From Gulosibacter molinativorax (lineage in GTDB: Bacteria > Actinomycetota > Actinomycetes > Actinomycetales > Microbacteriaceae), in NCBI RefSeq assembly GCF_003010915.2, contig NZ_CP028426.1, positions 3,038,001 through 3,102,000 of the forward strand: a stretch of 64,000 nucleotides of DNA. The letters are read 5' to 3'. Of this stretch, positions 17,954 to 27,027 are shown one piece after another. A model generated the notes under the pieces. It did not search any database. It was given only the letters and a program-made list of their open reading frames with translations, and was not told the origin of the DNA. Position 1 is the stretch's first letter. Each line of letters starts with the position of its first letter. Position numbers and translations under genes: made by a program.

Positions 17954-19215
17954 GGCAGGATCTCCCAGATGGTGAGGCGGTCGCCGGGTCGAACCTCTTC
18001 GGACTCGGCGGGGACTAGGGCGAGCGCTTCGGCTGCGGCCAGGCGGCTCACGAGGTGCGAGCCGGAGCCGCCAGCGGTGGCCCGAACTACCTCGCCCGAT
18101 GTTAGAGATCGTACCGGCATGAACTGGGCGCGGCCCGGCGGGGTCCGCCATCCTTCGGCAGCGGTCGCGGTGGATGTGCGGCGCGCGAACTCTTCCCCCG
18201 CGAGGATGCGCAGGGTCGGCTTCACGAACGCCTCGAACGAGGTGAAGACGCTCACCGGGTTGCCGGGGAGCGCGAACACGAGCTGGCCGGATGCGAGTCG
18301 CCCGAAGCCCTGAGGCTTGCCGGGTTGCATCGCGACCTTATCGAAGGCGACGCCGGAGGGCTCGTCGTTGTCACCCGCGCCGCTCAGCACGAGCCGGACC
18401 ACGTCGAATGCGCCGACGCTGACGCCGCCCGTCGTGACGATCACGTCGGCCTCGGCCTCGGCGGCGCGAGCCACCGCATCCGCGAACTCGGTGCCGCCGT
18501 CACCGACGTGCGTCTGCAGCGCGACCTCGGCGCCGCACTCGCGCACGAGCCCGGCCACGAGCGTCGTGTTCGAATCAAAAATCTGGCCGTGCGCGACCGT
18601 GCCGCCCGGGGCAACGACCTCGTCGCCGGTCGTGATGATAGCGACGCGCGGGGCGCGCACGACGGCGACCTCGGCGACGCCCGCCGCCGCGATCCCTGAG
18701 AGGATGCGCGCCCCGAGCCGTTCGCAAGCCTCGGCGATGAGCGCACCCGCCGGTGCGTCCTCGCCCGCGCGGCGGATGTTGGCCGCGGGTTTGGGCTCGA
18801 TCGTCACCTCGACGGTCGGCGCCGCTTGTTCGGTGATCGCGACGCCCTGCACGGTGTGCTCGAACGGCACGACCGCGTCGGCGTCGGCGGGTACGGGGGA
18901 GCCGGTCATGATTCGGGCGCACTCACCGGGCTGCAGGCGCGGGTCGAGGCCCGAGCCTGCGGGGATGTCGGCGACGACCCGGAGGGTGACTGGCGCATCC
19001 GCCGAGGCCCCGAGGACGTCGTCGCGGCGGACCGCGAAACCATCCATCGCCGAGTTGTCGAAGCCCGGCAGCGGCACCGGGGTGTGGACGTCCTCGGCGA
19101 GCACGAGGCCGAGGGCGTCGTGCAACGGGACTCGCTGCGGCTGTGCGTCGGCCTCGGCGCGGACGGCGTAGGCGGCCTCGAGCACGCGGGCGAGCTGATC
19201 GGGGAAGGAAATCAC
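17950..19215 (-). CDS. moeA: Molybdopterin molybdenumtransferase
   Basis: 421 aa. Inserts molybdate into adenylylated molybdopterin. Opens with the family FDNSAMDGFAVRRDD block (about 50-64). The central MoCF domain has ITTGDEVVAPGGTVAHGQIFDSNT-like order (split here: IITTGDEVVAPGG, then GQIFDSNTTLV) and VTTGGVSVGAFD. The C-terminal domain ends near PGDRLTIWEILP. GTG start with AGGAGCC upstream. Lies between moeB-like and moaC on the same strand, so one operon moeB-moeA-moaC-DUF6457-moaD is likely. Confidence 0.95.
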   Translation of the reverse strand: MISFPDQLARVLEAAYAVRAEADAQPQRVPLHDALGLVLAEDVHTPVPLPGFDNSAMDGFAVRRDDVLGASADAPVTLRVVADIPAGSGLDPRLQPGECARIMTGSPVPADADAVVPFEHTVQGVAITEQAAPTVEVTIEPKPAANIRRAGEDAPAGALIAEACERLGARILSGIAAAGVAEVAVVRAPRVAIITTGDEVVAPGGTVAHGQIFDSNTTLVAGLVRECGAEVALQTHVGDGGTEFADAVARAAEAEADVIVTTGGVSVGAFDVVRLVLSGAGDNDEPSGVAFDKVAMQPGKPQGFGRLASGQLVFALPGNPVSVFTSFEAFVKPTLRILAGEEFARRTSTATAAEGWRTPPGRAQFMPVRSLTSGEVVRATAGGSGSHLVSRLAAAEALALVPAESEEVRPGDRLTIWEILP

Positions 19216-19227
19216 GGCGGCTCCTGG

Positions 19228-20322
19228 CTAATTGCGGGTTTCGAGATCGACGAGGGCGGACAGGGCGGGGATACCGCCGGGGAGCGTGCGGACCGCGCGG
19301 GCGCCCGCCTCGGTGAGGAGCTCGGAGGCATAGCGCGCCCGGGGGCCCTGGGCGCACGCGACGACGAGCGGCTCGTCGAGTGGGAGGTCGTCGATCTCGC
19401 CCTGCGCGACTCGCTGTGCGATCGTCTCGAGCGGCAGGTGGAGGTAGCGGTGCGCGAGCTCGAGGTCGGGATGCGCGGCCGGGCGGACATCGACGATCAG
19501 CTCGTCGGGGCGGATGCTCGGGGCGGGGTTGGTGGACCGAGGTTCGGCGGTGGTGGTGCTGGACGTATCGGTCGGGTCGGCCGCGGCCAGCGGTATCTCG
19601 CGGACCCGACCGGTGCGGCCATTCGTCACCCGGACGGTTCCGGCGAGCGGAGACCCGGCTCCGGTCACGATGCGCAGCGCCTCGCCCGCCATCGCGGAGC
19701 CGAGCTCGGCGACGAGCGGGGCGAACACGCCCGCGGTGGCGCAGTTGGGGCCCTCGACGGTCAACTGCTGCTCGCGATCCACGAGGTCATCGAGCGTCGG
19801 ATTTTCGGGGCCGGGGAGGAACACGGTGAGGAGCGCATCCCAGCCGAGCACGCTGCCCCACACGAGGGGGATGCGCGCGGCACGGCACGCATCCGCGACG
19901 GCGAAGCGGGTCGGCCAGTGGTCGGTCGTGTCGACGACGAGGTCGGCGCCGGCGAAGAGCTCGGCAGCGTTCTCGCGCTCGAGACGAACCTGGCACGGCT
20001 GAAAGGTGGTCTCCGGCCCGAGGCCCTTGAGCGCATCCACCGCCGCCACGACCTTGGGGCGGCCGATATCGCCCTCGCGGTACAGCGTCTGCCGCGCGAG
20101 ATTCGAGCGCTCCACCTCGTCGTCGTCGATGAGCGTAAGGATGCCGATTCCGGAGGCCGCGAGGACCTGCAGCGCAGGGCAGCCGAGACCGCCCGCGCCG
20201 ACCACCACGACGTGCGCCGCATTCGCGCGATGCACGCCGGGCTGGCCGTAACCGAGCAGGCGCACGTGGCGCGCCTGGCGCTCGAGGTGCTCGGCCCAGG
20301 GCCGGTAGGTGTGGAACGACAT
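19228..20322 (-). CDS. MoeB/ThiF-type adenylyltransferase fused to rhodanese (MoeZ-like)
   Basis: 364 aa. Residues 1-240 are an E1-like domain: VVVVGAGGLGCPALQVLA for ATP, DDDEVERSNLARQ, and a Cys in GPNCATAGVFAPL. Residues about 275-364 are a rhodanese domain with the persulphide Cys in VVACAQGPRARYA. It should adenylate the MoaD C-terminus and supply sulphur. Unusual: neither CxxC pair that binds zinc in MoeB is present; the first site reads LPGPENPTLDDLV and the second region has no CPxCG. First gene of the minus-strand Moco operon, divergent from modA. Confidence 0.9.
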   Translation of the reverse strand: MSFHTYRPWAEHLERQARHVRLLGYGQPGVHRANAAHVVVVGAGGLGCPALQVLAASGIGILTLIDDDEVERSNLARQTLYREGDIGRPKVVAAVDALKGLGPETTFQPCQVRLERENAAELFAGADLVVDTTDHWPTRFAVADACRAARIPLVWGSVLGWDALLTVFLPGPENPTLDDLVDREQQLTVEGPNCATAGVFAPLVAELGSAMAGEALRIVTGAGSPLAGTVRVTNGRTGRVREIPLAAADPTDTSSTTTAEPRSTNPAPSIRPDELIVDVRPAAHPDLELAHRYLHLPLETIAQRVAQGEIDDLPLDEPLVVACAQGPRARYASELLTEAGARAVRTLPGGIPALSALVDLETRN

Positions 20323-20331
20323 AGGTCCAAA

Positions 20332-20369
20332 CTTATCGGACTCGGTCAGCCTTATCGGGCTCGGTCAGC
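20332..20369. promoter_or_regulatory. Tandem 19-bp direct repeat between moeB-like and modA
   Basis: CTTATCGGACTCGGTCAGC (20332-20350) is followed immediately by CTTATCGGGCTCGGTCAGC (20351-20369), one mismatch. It lies in the 130-bp divergent region between molybdate-transport and Moco-synthesis operons. A shared molybdate- or Moco-responsive operator is plausible but unproven. Confidence 0.5.
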
Positions 20370-20452
20370 GGCGCGCGAATCCGCGCTCGCAGATTGGCTA
20401 TTGTGGGGAGGGCGCTCCGGCCGCGGTGGGCCGTTGATACGGAGGGGTTTCA

Positions 20453-21250
20453 ATGATGAAGCGATTACGAACCGGACTGGTGTTGCTGGCTGGCGCTGCA
20501 CTGCTCTTTGGCACCAGCGGCTGCGCCGCGAATGGCGGCGCGACGCCCGACGAGAGCGCGGGGGACGCCACCACCGCGAATGCCGAGCCACTGAACATCC
20601 TGGCCGCAGCATCCCTGACCCAAGCCTTCGAGACGATCATCGAGGATTTCTCGGCCGCGCATCCCGATATCGAAATCGCCCCGCTCGTGACGGGTGGCTC
20701 GCAGGACCTCGTGCAGCAGGTGATCGAGGGGGCGCCGGCGGATGTGCTCGCCCTCGCGAGCGAGCCGAGTGCGGAACCGCTCGCCGAGGCTGGCGTCGAA
20801 ACCGACTTCAGCGTGTTTGCCGAGAACACGCTGGTTATCGCGGTGCAGCCGGGCAACCCGAAGGACATTCAGGGGCTCGACGACCTCGCGAACAACCCCG
20901 ACCTGAAGATTGCGATCTGCGCGGTGGAGGTGCCGTGCGGTGCCGCGACCCAGAAGCTGCTCGAGCTCAACGGGCTCGAGATCACCGGTGCCACCGAGGA
21001 GACGAACGTCTCGGCCGTGCTCGCGAAGGCCGAGCTCGACGAGGTTGACGCGGCGATCGTCTACCAGTCGGACCTCGTGACCTCGAGCGCCGACCTCGAG
21101 GGCATCGAGCCCGAGCAGGCTGCCGAGGTCGTGAACCGCTACCCGATTACGACCCTTGGGGAGAACCCGAACGCTGCCGTGTTTGTTGAGTATGTGCGAT
21201 CGGATGCCGGAAGCGCGGTGCTCGAAGAAGCGGGCCTCGTCATTCCGTGA
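20453..21250 (+). CDS. modA: Molybdate ABC transporter substrate-binding lipoprotein
   Basis: 265 aa. Captures molybdate outside the membrane. Signal peptide with lipobox GTSGC (Cys about 23). Mature part starts LNILAAASLTQAFETI, the ModA signature, with ligand-loop VTGGSQDLVQQV and APADVLALAS. GGAGGGG lies about 8 bases ahead of the double ATG. The stop overlaps the GTG of modB. Confidence 0.94.
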   Translation: MMKRLRTGLVLLAGAALLFGTSGCAANGGATPDESAGDATTANAEPLNILAAASLTQAFETIIEDFSAAHPDIEIAPLVTGGSQDLVQQVIEGAPADVLALASEPSAEPLAEAGVETDFSVFAENTLVIAVQPGNPKDIQGLDDLANNPDLKIAICAVEVPCGAATQKLLELNGLEITGATEETNVSAVLAKAELDEVDAAIVYQSDLVTSSADLEGIEPEQAAEVVNRYPITTLGENPNAAVFVEYVRSDAGSAVLEEAGLVIP

Positions 21251-22080
21251 CCGTGACCGTAACCGCTGAGCCGACACGGGCGCGGATGCTGGGCCGGGGA
21301 CACACTCCCTGGCCCATTACCGTGCTCGCAGCGCTCGGGCTGCTCGCGATCGTCGCGCCGCTCGTCGCGCTGCTGCTGCGCGTGGACTGGGTCGAGTTCC
21401 CGAGCGTGCTCCTGTCGTCGGATGTGCTCGCAGCGCTCGGGCTGTCGTTCGGCACGGCGCTGGTCGCGACCGCGGTGTGCATCGTGTTGGGCGTGCCGCT
21501 CGGGATCGCGATCGCGCGGGCCCGGCCGCGAGCCGCCAACGTCACGCGGGCGCTCGTGCTGGTGCCGCTGCTCATGCCGCCGTTGGTGGGTGGTCTCGCG
21601 CTGTTGTCGCTCTTGGGGCGGAACGGTCTGCTCGGTTCGTTGCTCGGGGCACTCGGCATTACGCTGCCCTTCACGACCCCGGCGGTGGTGATCGCGCAGG
21701 TGTTTGTCGCGCTGCCGTTCCTCGTGGTGTCGGTGGAGCAGGCCGTTCGCGCCGTCGACCCGCGGCTCGAGCCGGTCGCGCGCACGCTCGGCGCATCCAG
21801 GCAGGGCGTGCTCTGGCGCGTGACCCTGCCGATTATCCGGCCCGCGATCGTGGCCGGGGCGACGATGAGCTTCTCGAGGTCGCTGGCCGAGTTCGGCGCG
21901 ACCGCTCTCTTCGCGGGCAACGTCGAGGGCGTCACGCGCACGATGCCGCTCGCGATCTACTCGGTCTTCAACGGTGCGACGGGCGGGCCTGAGCAGGCGT
22001 ATGCGCTCGCGGTGATCCTCGTCGCCTCGGCGGTTGCGGTGTTGATCGCGGTGCGTGGTTGGCGGGTGAACGGGCTGTGA
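21247..22080 (+). CDS. modB: Molybdate ABC transporter permease
   Basis: 277 aa, about six membrane segments. The coupling-helix EAA loop reads VEPVARTLGASRQGVLWRV-like (here RLEPVARTLGASRQGVLWR), followed by PIIRPAIVAGATMSFSRSLAEFGATALFAGN, a typical ModB/CysW ending. The GTG start overlaps the modA stop and its TGA overlaps the modC GTG, so modABC is translationally coupled. Confidence 0.93.
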   Translation: MTVTVTAEPTRARMLGRGHTPWPITVLAALGLLAIVAPLVALLLRVDWVEFPSVLLSSDVLAALGLSFGTALVATAVCIVLGVPLGIAIARARPRAANVTRALVLVPLLMPPLVGGLALLSLLGRNGLLGSLLGALGITLPFTTPAVVIAQVFVALPFLVVSVEQAVRAVDPRLEPVARTLGASRQGVLWRVTLPIIRPAIVAGATMSFSRSLAEFGATALFAGNVEGVTRTMPLAIYSVFNGATGGPEQAYALAVILVASAVAVLIAVRGWRVNGL

Positions 22081-23315
22081 GCAGTGTTGCGGCGGGTGCT
22101 GCCGGGAGCGGTGCCGCGGGAGCTGACTCTGCGTCCGGTGGAGCCGGTCCCGACGAGCGCGCCGACTTGCCGCGCGCGGGCGACGGGGCTGGCGAGCGTG
22201 GCATAGCGTCCGGAGGTCCTCGGGATTCCGGTATTTCGGGACGGGTCGTGGTCCCGCGCGATCGCTTCACGCTCGACGCGTCGCTCGAGCTTCGGCCGGG
22301 CGAACGAGTCGCGATAATCGGCGCAAACGGCTCCGGCAAATCCACGCTGCTCGCCGGACTCGCGGGTTTGACGGAACTAGCCCGAGCTTCGACCGTCACG
22401 CTCGGCGGGCATCCCTGGCGGAGCATCCCCGTCGAAGCGCGCGGGATTGGTTTCATCGCCCAGGATGGCCTGCTCTTTCCGCACCTGAGCGTGCTCGACA
22501 ACGTCGCGTTCGGCCCGCGCTCCGCCGGTCGCTCCCGGCGCGAGTCTCGCGAGATTGCGGCTCGGATGCTCGAGGAGGTTCGCGTGGACCACCTCGCTGG
22601 AGCAGCCGCATCCTCCGTATCGGGCGGAGAGCGGCAGCGGATTGCGCTCGCCCGGGCGCTCGCGACGGAGCCCTCGACGCTCTTGCTGGACGAGCCGTTC
22701 GCGGCACTCGACGTGGATGCGTCAGTCGAGGTGCGCGAGATCACCGCCGAGCAGGTGCGGGCCCGCGGGCTTTCGTTGTTGCTGGTCACGCACGACCTGG
22801 TCGATGCCGTCCGGCTCACCGACTGCGTGATCGTGCTCGAGAGCGGGAAAGTCGTCGAGCGACTGGAGACTCGAGATCTGCAGCGCGCCCCGGCGAGCGC
22901 ATTTGCAGCGTCGTTCGCTGGGCTCGCCCGGGTGCCGGGCACGCTTGCGACGGATGCGCTGGTCACCGCGTCGGGGGCGCGCATCCCGCTGCGAGGGGTC
23001 GAGGTTGACCGGTCGCTTCGAGTCGGTGCCTCGGCGCTGTTACTCGCGGCGCCGGATCACGTGGAGCTTGTCGACTCTGGACGTGGTGCGGTCGGCGGCG
23101 ATGGCGAGGCTGCTCGGACCGATGCGGGCGGCAACGTCGCGATGTCGGCGAGTTCATTTGCGGATGCAGTCGAGTCACTCGTCGGCGACGGCTCGGCGGT
23201 GCGTGCGCGCCTACGCAGCGGCCTGCTGGCGCGAGTCGACTCGGAGCGCCTGCCGCAGGCTGGCGCGATAGTGCGAGTGCGCATCCACCACGCCCGCCTG
23301 CGCCCCGCGCCCTGA
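22077..23315 (+). CDS. modC: Molybdate ABC transporter ATP-binding protein
   Basis: 412 aa. Walker A GANGSGKST, Q-loop FIAQDGLLFP, signature VSGGERQR, Walker B TLLLDEPFAALD and H-loop LVTHDLVDA are all present. The C-terminal third (about 290-412) is a TOBE-like molybdate-sensing region. Odd feature: about 60 residues of Gly/Ala/Ser-rich, disordered-looking sequence precede the ATPase core. GTG at 22077 is coupled to the modB stop; a start further downstream would drop this extension. Confidence 0.92.
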   Translation: MSSVAAGAAGSGAAGADSASGGAGPDERADLPRAGDGAGERGIASGGPRDSGISGRVVVPRDRFTLDASLELRPGERVAIIGANGSGKSTLLAGLAGLTELARASTVTLGGHPWRSIPVEARGIGFIAQDGLLFPHLSVLDNVAFGPRSAGRSRRESREIAARMLEEVRVDHLAGAAASSVSGGERQRIALARALATEPSTLLLDEPFAALDVDASVEVREITAEQVRARGLSLLLVTHDLVDAVRLTDCVIVLESGKVVERLETRDLQRAPASAFAASFAGLARVPGTLATDALVTASGARIPLRGVEVDRSLRVGASALLLAAPDHVELVDSGRGAVGGDGEAARTDAGGNVAMSASSFADAVESLVGDGSAVRARLRSGLLARVDSERLPQAGAIVRVRIHHARLRPAP

Positions 23316-23379
23316 GCGGGGAACCGCTGGGGGAGTGCATCCGGTGACGGGTTCACCGACCAGTCGCGGTAGCCTTCCC

Positions 23380-23440
23380 GCGCAGTGGCAACGCCAATGA
23401 TGCCGCCGCCGATCACGGCGATGGATGCGGGAGCTGTCAT
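23380..23440 (-). pseudogene. Remnant of a FAD/NAD-dependent oxidoreductase N-terminus
   Basis: From an ATG at 23440 the frame reads MTAPASIAVIGGGIIGVATA, a clear dinucleotide-binding G-x-G-x2-G start as in glycine/D-amino-acid oxidases. After about 22 residues the similarity stops and the frame runs antisense into modC. It begins 12 bp after the fdhF stop on the same strand. A half-site of the 71-bp palindrome family (TGCATCCGGTGACGG, 23336-23350) lies beside it, perhaps marking the deletion scar. Confidence 0.55.
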
Positions 23441-23452
23441 CTCCGGTACGTG

Positions 23453-25768
23453 CTACGACATCTGCGGGGCGTCGACCCGCTCGAAGCGCACCGTGATCGC
23501 CTTGAAGCCAGGGGTATTCGACTCGCGCGCCACTAGCTCGCGGTGCACGAGCGCGTTGGCCTCGGGGAAGTAGGCGGCCGCGCATCCACGAGCCGTCGGG
23601 TACGCCACCAAACGGAACGCATTCGCACGACGCTCCTCGCCGCGGAAAACGCTCACGACGTCGACCATGTCGCGATCCTTGAAGCCGAGCGCGGCGAGGT
23701 CGTCGGGGTGCACGAGCACGACGCGACGGCCGTTCTTGATGCCGCGGTAGCGGTCATCGAGGCCGTAGAACGTCGTGTTGTACTGGTCGTGCGAGCGCAT
23801 GGTCTGCAGGATCAGGTAACCCTCCGGCGCCTCGAGATACTCGAGCGGGCTCACCGTGAACTGCGCGCGCTCGGTCGGCGTCGCGAAGGTCCGGGTGTCG
23901 CGCGGGGGCGAGGGCAGCTGGAAGCCGTTGCGCTGGCGCACGCGGCGGTTGAAGTCCTCGAAGCCGGGCAGGGTGCGCGAGATGCGGTCGCGGATGACGT
24001 CGTAGTCGTCGCCCATCGCGCGCCAGTCGATGACGTGGTCGGGGCCGAAGGTTGCCTCGGCCATGCGTGCGATGATGACCGGCTCCGCGAGTAGGTGCTC
24101 CGATACCGGCTTCAGGCGGCCCTGGGTCGTGTGGACCATCGACATCGAGTCCTCGACGGAGAGCACCTGCACGCCGCCCGGGTGCTTGTCGTCGATGTCG
24201 GTACGGCCAAGCGTCGGCAAAATCAGCGAGGTCTTGCCGTGCACCACGTGCGAGCGGTTCGGCTTGGTCGACACGTGCACCGTCAGGCCGGCCCGCTGCA
24301 TCCCGGCCTCGAGCCGTTCGGTCTCGGCGTTCGCGAGGGCGAAGTTGCCGCCCATCGAGACGAACACATCGATATCGTCGTTTTCGAAGGCCTCGATCGA
24401 CTCGGTCGAGTCGTAACCGTGCTCGCGAGGCGACTCGATCCCGAACTCGCGATCAATCGCATCCAGCAGCCACGGGGCGGGCTTCTCCCAGATCCCCATC
24501 GTGCGGTCGCCCTGCACATTCGAGTGACCGCGCACCGGGCACGCGCCCGCGCCGGGCTTGCCGAAGTTGCCCTGCAGCAGCAGGATGTTCACGAACTCGC
24601 GCAGCGTGTCGACCGAGTGCGGTTGCTGCGTGACGCCGAGCGCCCAGCAGATGATCGTCGCATCCGAGTCGGCGAGCATCCGCGCGACCTTCGCGATCTC
24701 GTCGCGCGACAGGCCCGTGGCGCGCTCGGTCTCGTCCCAATCGATGTGCTTTCGGGCCTCGCGGTACGCCTCGAAATGCTCGGTGCGCGTCTCGACAAAC
24801 TCCTGGTCGACGATCGTGCCGGGCGCCGCATCCTCGAACGAGAGGAGCAGGTGACCGAGCGCCTGGAACAGCGCGAGGTCGCCGCCGACCTTGATCTGCA
24901 GGAACTCGTCCGAGATCCGTACGCCCTTGCCGATCAGGCCCTGCGGGGTCTGCGGGTCCTTGAAGTTGAGGAGACCGGTCTCCGGCAGCGGGTTCACGGC
25001 GACGACCTTGCCGCCGTTCTTGCGGCACTCGTCGAGCGCCGACAGCATGCGGGGGTGGTTCGTACCCGGGTTCTGGCCGACGACGAACACGAGCTTCGCG
25101 TTGTGGATGTCCTCGAGCGAGACGGTGCCCTTACCGATACCGATCGTGGGATTGAGTGCGCTGCCGGAGGATTCGTGGCACATGTTCGAGCAGTCCGGCA
25201 GGTTGTTCGTGCCGAGCGAGCGCGCGAACAGCTGGTACATGAACGCGGTCTCGTTCGCGGTGCGGCCCGAGGTGTAGAAGACGGTGCGGTCCGGGGTCGT
25301 CGCGCGGATGCGCTCCCCAATGAGGTCAAACGCTTCCTGCCACGGAATGGGGGAGTAGTGGGTCTCGCCGGGGCGGATGATCATCGGCTCGGTGATACGG
25401 CCCTGCTGGCCGAGCCAGTATTCGGTCTTGCCGCTGAGCTCCTCGATGGAGTTCGCGGCCCAGAAGTCACGGTCGGCGCGACGGGTCGTGTTCTCCTCGG
25501 CGAAGGCCTTCGCGCCGTTCTCGCAGAACTCAGCGGGCTTGCGTTTGCCGAGGGGCTCCGGCCACGCGCATCCGGGGCAGTCGAAGCCCTTGTCCTGGTT
25601 CACCCGCAGCATCGAGCGCAGCGTGCGGGTGACGCCGCCCTGCTCGAGCCCGCGCTGGAAGGCGACCGAGACGCCCGTGAGGCCCGCGGCGGCGAGCTTC
25701 GGCTTCGAGACGACGAGGTCATCCTCGTTGATGTCTTCGACCGGCGACTTGTAGCTGTGCTTCGTCAT
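23453..25768 (-). CDS. FdhF/YdeP-family molybdopterin oxidoreductase (formate dehydrogenase-like)
   Basis: 771 aa. Molybdenum enzyme related to formate dehydrogenase alpha subunits and E. coli YdeP. N-terminal cysteines CPGCAW ... EFCENGAKA could hold an Fe-S cluster. The metal-site region DCSNMCHESSGSALNPTIG has Cys where FdhF has selenocysteine. Other pterin motifs: VFVVGQNPGTNHPRML and NVQGDRTMG. The C-terminal domain ends MRSHDQYNTTFYG ... HPDDLAALGFKDRD, typical of the superfamily. ATG at 25768 overlaps the fdhD stop. True substrate is uncertain; YdeP-type proteins are linked to acid or stress responses. Confidence 0.9.
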   Translation of the reverse strand: MTKHSYKSPVEDINEDDLVVSKPKLAAAGLTGVSVAFQRGLEQGGVTRTLRSMLRVNQDKGFDCPGCAWPEPLGKRKPAEFCENGAKAFAEENTTRRADRDFWAANSIEELSGKTEYWLGQQGRITEPMIIRPGETHYSPIPWQEAFDLIGERIRATTPDRTVFYTSGRTANETAFMYQLFARSLGTNNLPDCSNMCHESSGSALNPTIGIGKGTVSLEDIHNAKLVFVVGQNPGTNHPRMLSALDECRKNGGKVVAVNPLPETGLLNFKDPQTPQGLIGKGVRISDEFLQIKVGGDLALFQALGHLLLSFEDAAPGTIVDQEFVETRTEHFEAYREARKHIDWDETERATGLSRDEIAKVARMLADSDATIICWALGVTQQPHSVDTLREFVNILLLQGNFGKPGAGACPVRGHSNVQGDRTMGIWEKPAPWLLDAIDREFGIESPREHGYDSTESIEAFENDDIDVFVSMGGNFALANAETERLEAGMQRAGLTVHVSTKPNRSHVVHGKTSLILPTLGRTDIDDKHPGGVQVLSVEDSMSMVHTTQGRLKPVSEHLLAEPVIIARMAEATFGPDHVIDWRAMGDDYDVIRDRISRTLPGFEDFNRRVRQRNGFQLPSPPRDTRTFATPTERAQFTVSPLEYLEAPEGYLILQTMRSHDQYNTTFYGLDDRYRGIKNGRRVVLVHPDDLAALGFKDRDMVDVVSVFRGEERRANAFRLVAYPTARGCAAAYFPEANALVHRELVARESNTPGFKAITVRFERVDAPQMS

Positions 25769-26622
25769 GACGTGGATGCTCCTTCGGTCACGAAGTCTTC
25801 CACGACTTCGACGCGGTCTGGGTGGGTGTACAGCGTGATTCGGTCGCCGCGGCTGAACCCGGCGAGGGTGATGCCGACTTCGTCGGCGAGGTCGGCGGCA
25901 AGTGAGGACGGCGCGCTCACGGCGCTCATGATCGGGATGCCCGCGAGGTGGCATTTTTGCACGAGCTCGAAGGATGCGCGGCCCGAGACCTGCATGACGG
26001 TGCCGCGCAGCGGCAGTTTGCCTTCGCGCAGTGCCCAGCCGATGACCTTGTCGACCGCGTTGTGGCGGCCGACGTCTTCGCGCGCGCAAAGCAATTCGCC
26101 GTCGGTGGTGAAGAGGCCTGCGGCGTGGAGGCCGCCCGTGGTGTCGAAGAGTTTCTGCGCCTCGCGGAGCCGGTCGGGCAGGTCGAGCAGAATGTCGGCC
26201 TGGATGCGCGTGTCGGTAGGATGCGCGCCGAAGCGTGACTGCCTGGTCACTTCGTCGATCGACGTGGTGCCGCATACTCCGCACGCGCTCGTGGTGACGA
26301 CGCGGCGTTCAGAGATGCTCGCCGGGTTGAGGCCGATCACGGCAGCGTCGATGACATTGAAGGTCTGCTCGCCTTCCTCGTTCTTACCGGCGCAGTAGCG
26401 CATCGTGGCGAGGTCCTGCTGGCCGCCGAGGAAGCCCTCGGATACGAGGTTGCCGGCGACGAGATCGAAGTCGTGGCCGGGAGTGCGCATCGTTACCGCG
26501 AGCGGCTTGCCGTTGACGCGAATCTCGAGCGGCTCCTCGCCTGCGAGGGTCTCGCGCTTGGGTTTCGAGCCCTCGCCCGCGCGCACGAGAACGGCCTTGC
26601 GGCGCGTCGTAACTCGCGACAT
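25765..26622 (-). CDS. fdhD: Formate dehydrogenase accessory sulphurtransferase
   Basis: 285 aa. Transfers sulphur to the Moco of formate dehydrogenases. The catalytic CxxC is in SACGVCGTTSID. Other family blocks: MRTPGHDFDLVAGNLVSEGFL, AAGLFTTDGELLCAREDVGRHNAVDKVIG (split by the motif order), and SGRASFELVQKCHLAGIPIM. The start has GGAGG about 8 bases upstream. Directly coupled to the downstream fdhF-like gene. Confidence 0.95.
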   Translation of the reverse strand: MSRVTTRRKAVLVRAGEGSKPKRETLAGEEPLEIRVNGKPLAVTMRTPGHDFDLVAGNLVSEGFLGGQQDLATMRYCAGKNEEGEQTFNVIDAAVIGLNPASISERRVVTTSACGVCGTTSIDEVTRQSRFGAHPTDTRIQADILLDLPDRLREAQKLFDTTGGLHAAGLFTTDGELLCAREDVGRHNAVDKVIGWALREGKLPLRGTVMQVSGRASFELVQKCHLAGIPIMSAVSAPSSLAADLADEVGITLAGFSRGDRITLYTHPDRVEVVEDFVTEGASTS

Positions 26623-26706
26623 AACCCAGCCTCCTTACTGCAGCACTCGATCTTCCAACTCTAGCCGCCGGATGCTCGCGATGCATGCCGCGCGCCACCC
26701 CCGCCA

Positions 26707-27027
26707 TCAACCACTTCGCCCCTCCTCAGGCAGCTGCCGAGCCAGCACATCCGCGAGCTGCCGAGCGCTCTCGAGCGATAGCTCCAGGTACTCGCGCGGG
26801 CCTGCGCCGATGTAGACCCACGTGGTGTCAGATCCGTCGCGCCGGCTTAGCCCGACCTCGTATTCCTCCCCGGAGACGCGTTGGGCGAGGTTTGCGTCGG
26901 TCCGTCGGCTGAGCACCGCGAGGGCCTCGCCGACCGAGCGGTGCACTCGGTCTTCCGGATGGTCGCCCTCAGAGTGCCCGCGAGCGCACCACTCCGGGCA
27001 CGGGTCCTGCTGCCAAGAAGGAATCAT
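26707..27027 (-). CDS. Small Cys/His protein, DUF6907-like
   Basis: 106 aa. Opens with QDPCPEWCARGHSEGDH, a Cys/His cluster seen in actinobacterial DUF6907 proteins, then a beta-rich middle (EYEVGLSRRDGSDTTWVYIG) and an amphipathic C-terminal helix (LSLESARQLADVLARQL). Could bind a metal. No known function; these proteins often sit near XRE regulators, as here. Confidence 0.6.
   Translation of the reverse strand: MIPSWQQDPCPEWCARGHSEGDHPEDRVHRSVGEALAVLSRRTDANLAQRVSGEEYEVGLSRRDGSDTTWVYIGAGPREYLELSLESARQLADVLARQLPEEGRSG

Noticed and set aside
18826..21048. A 740-codon plus-strand open frame across moeA, moeB-like and modA
   Set aside because: It runs antisense to two well-supported genes and overlaps modA in another frame; composition is typical of GC-rich shadow frames.
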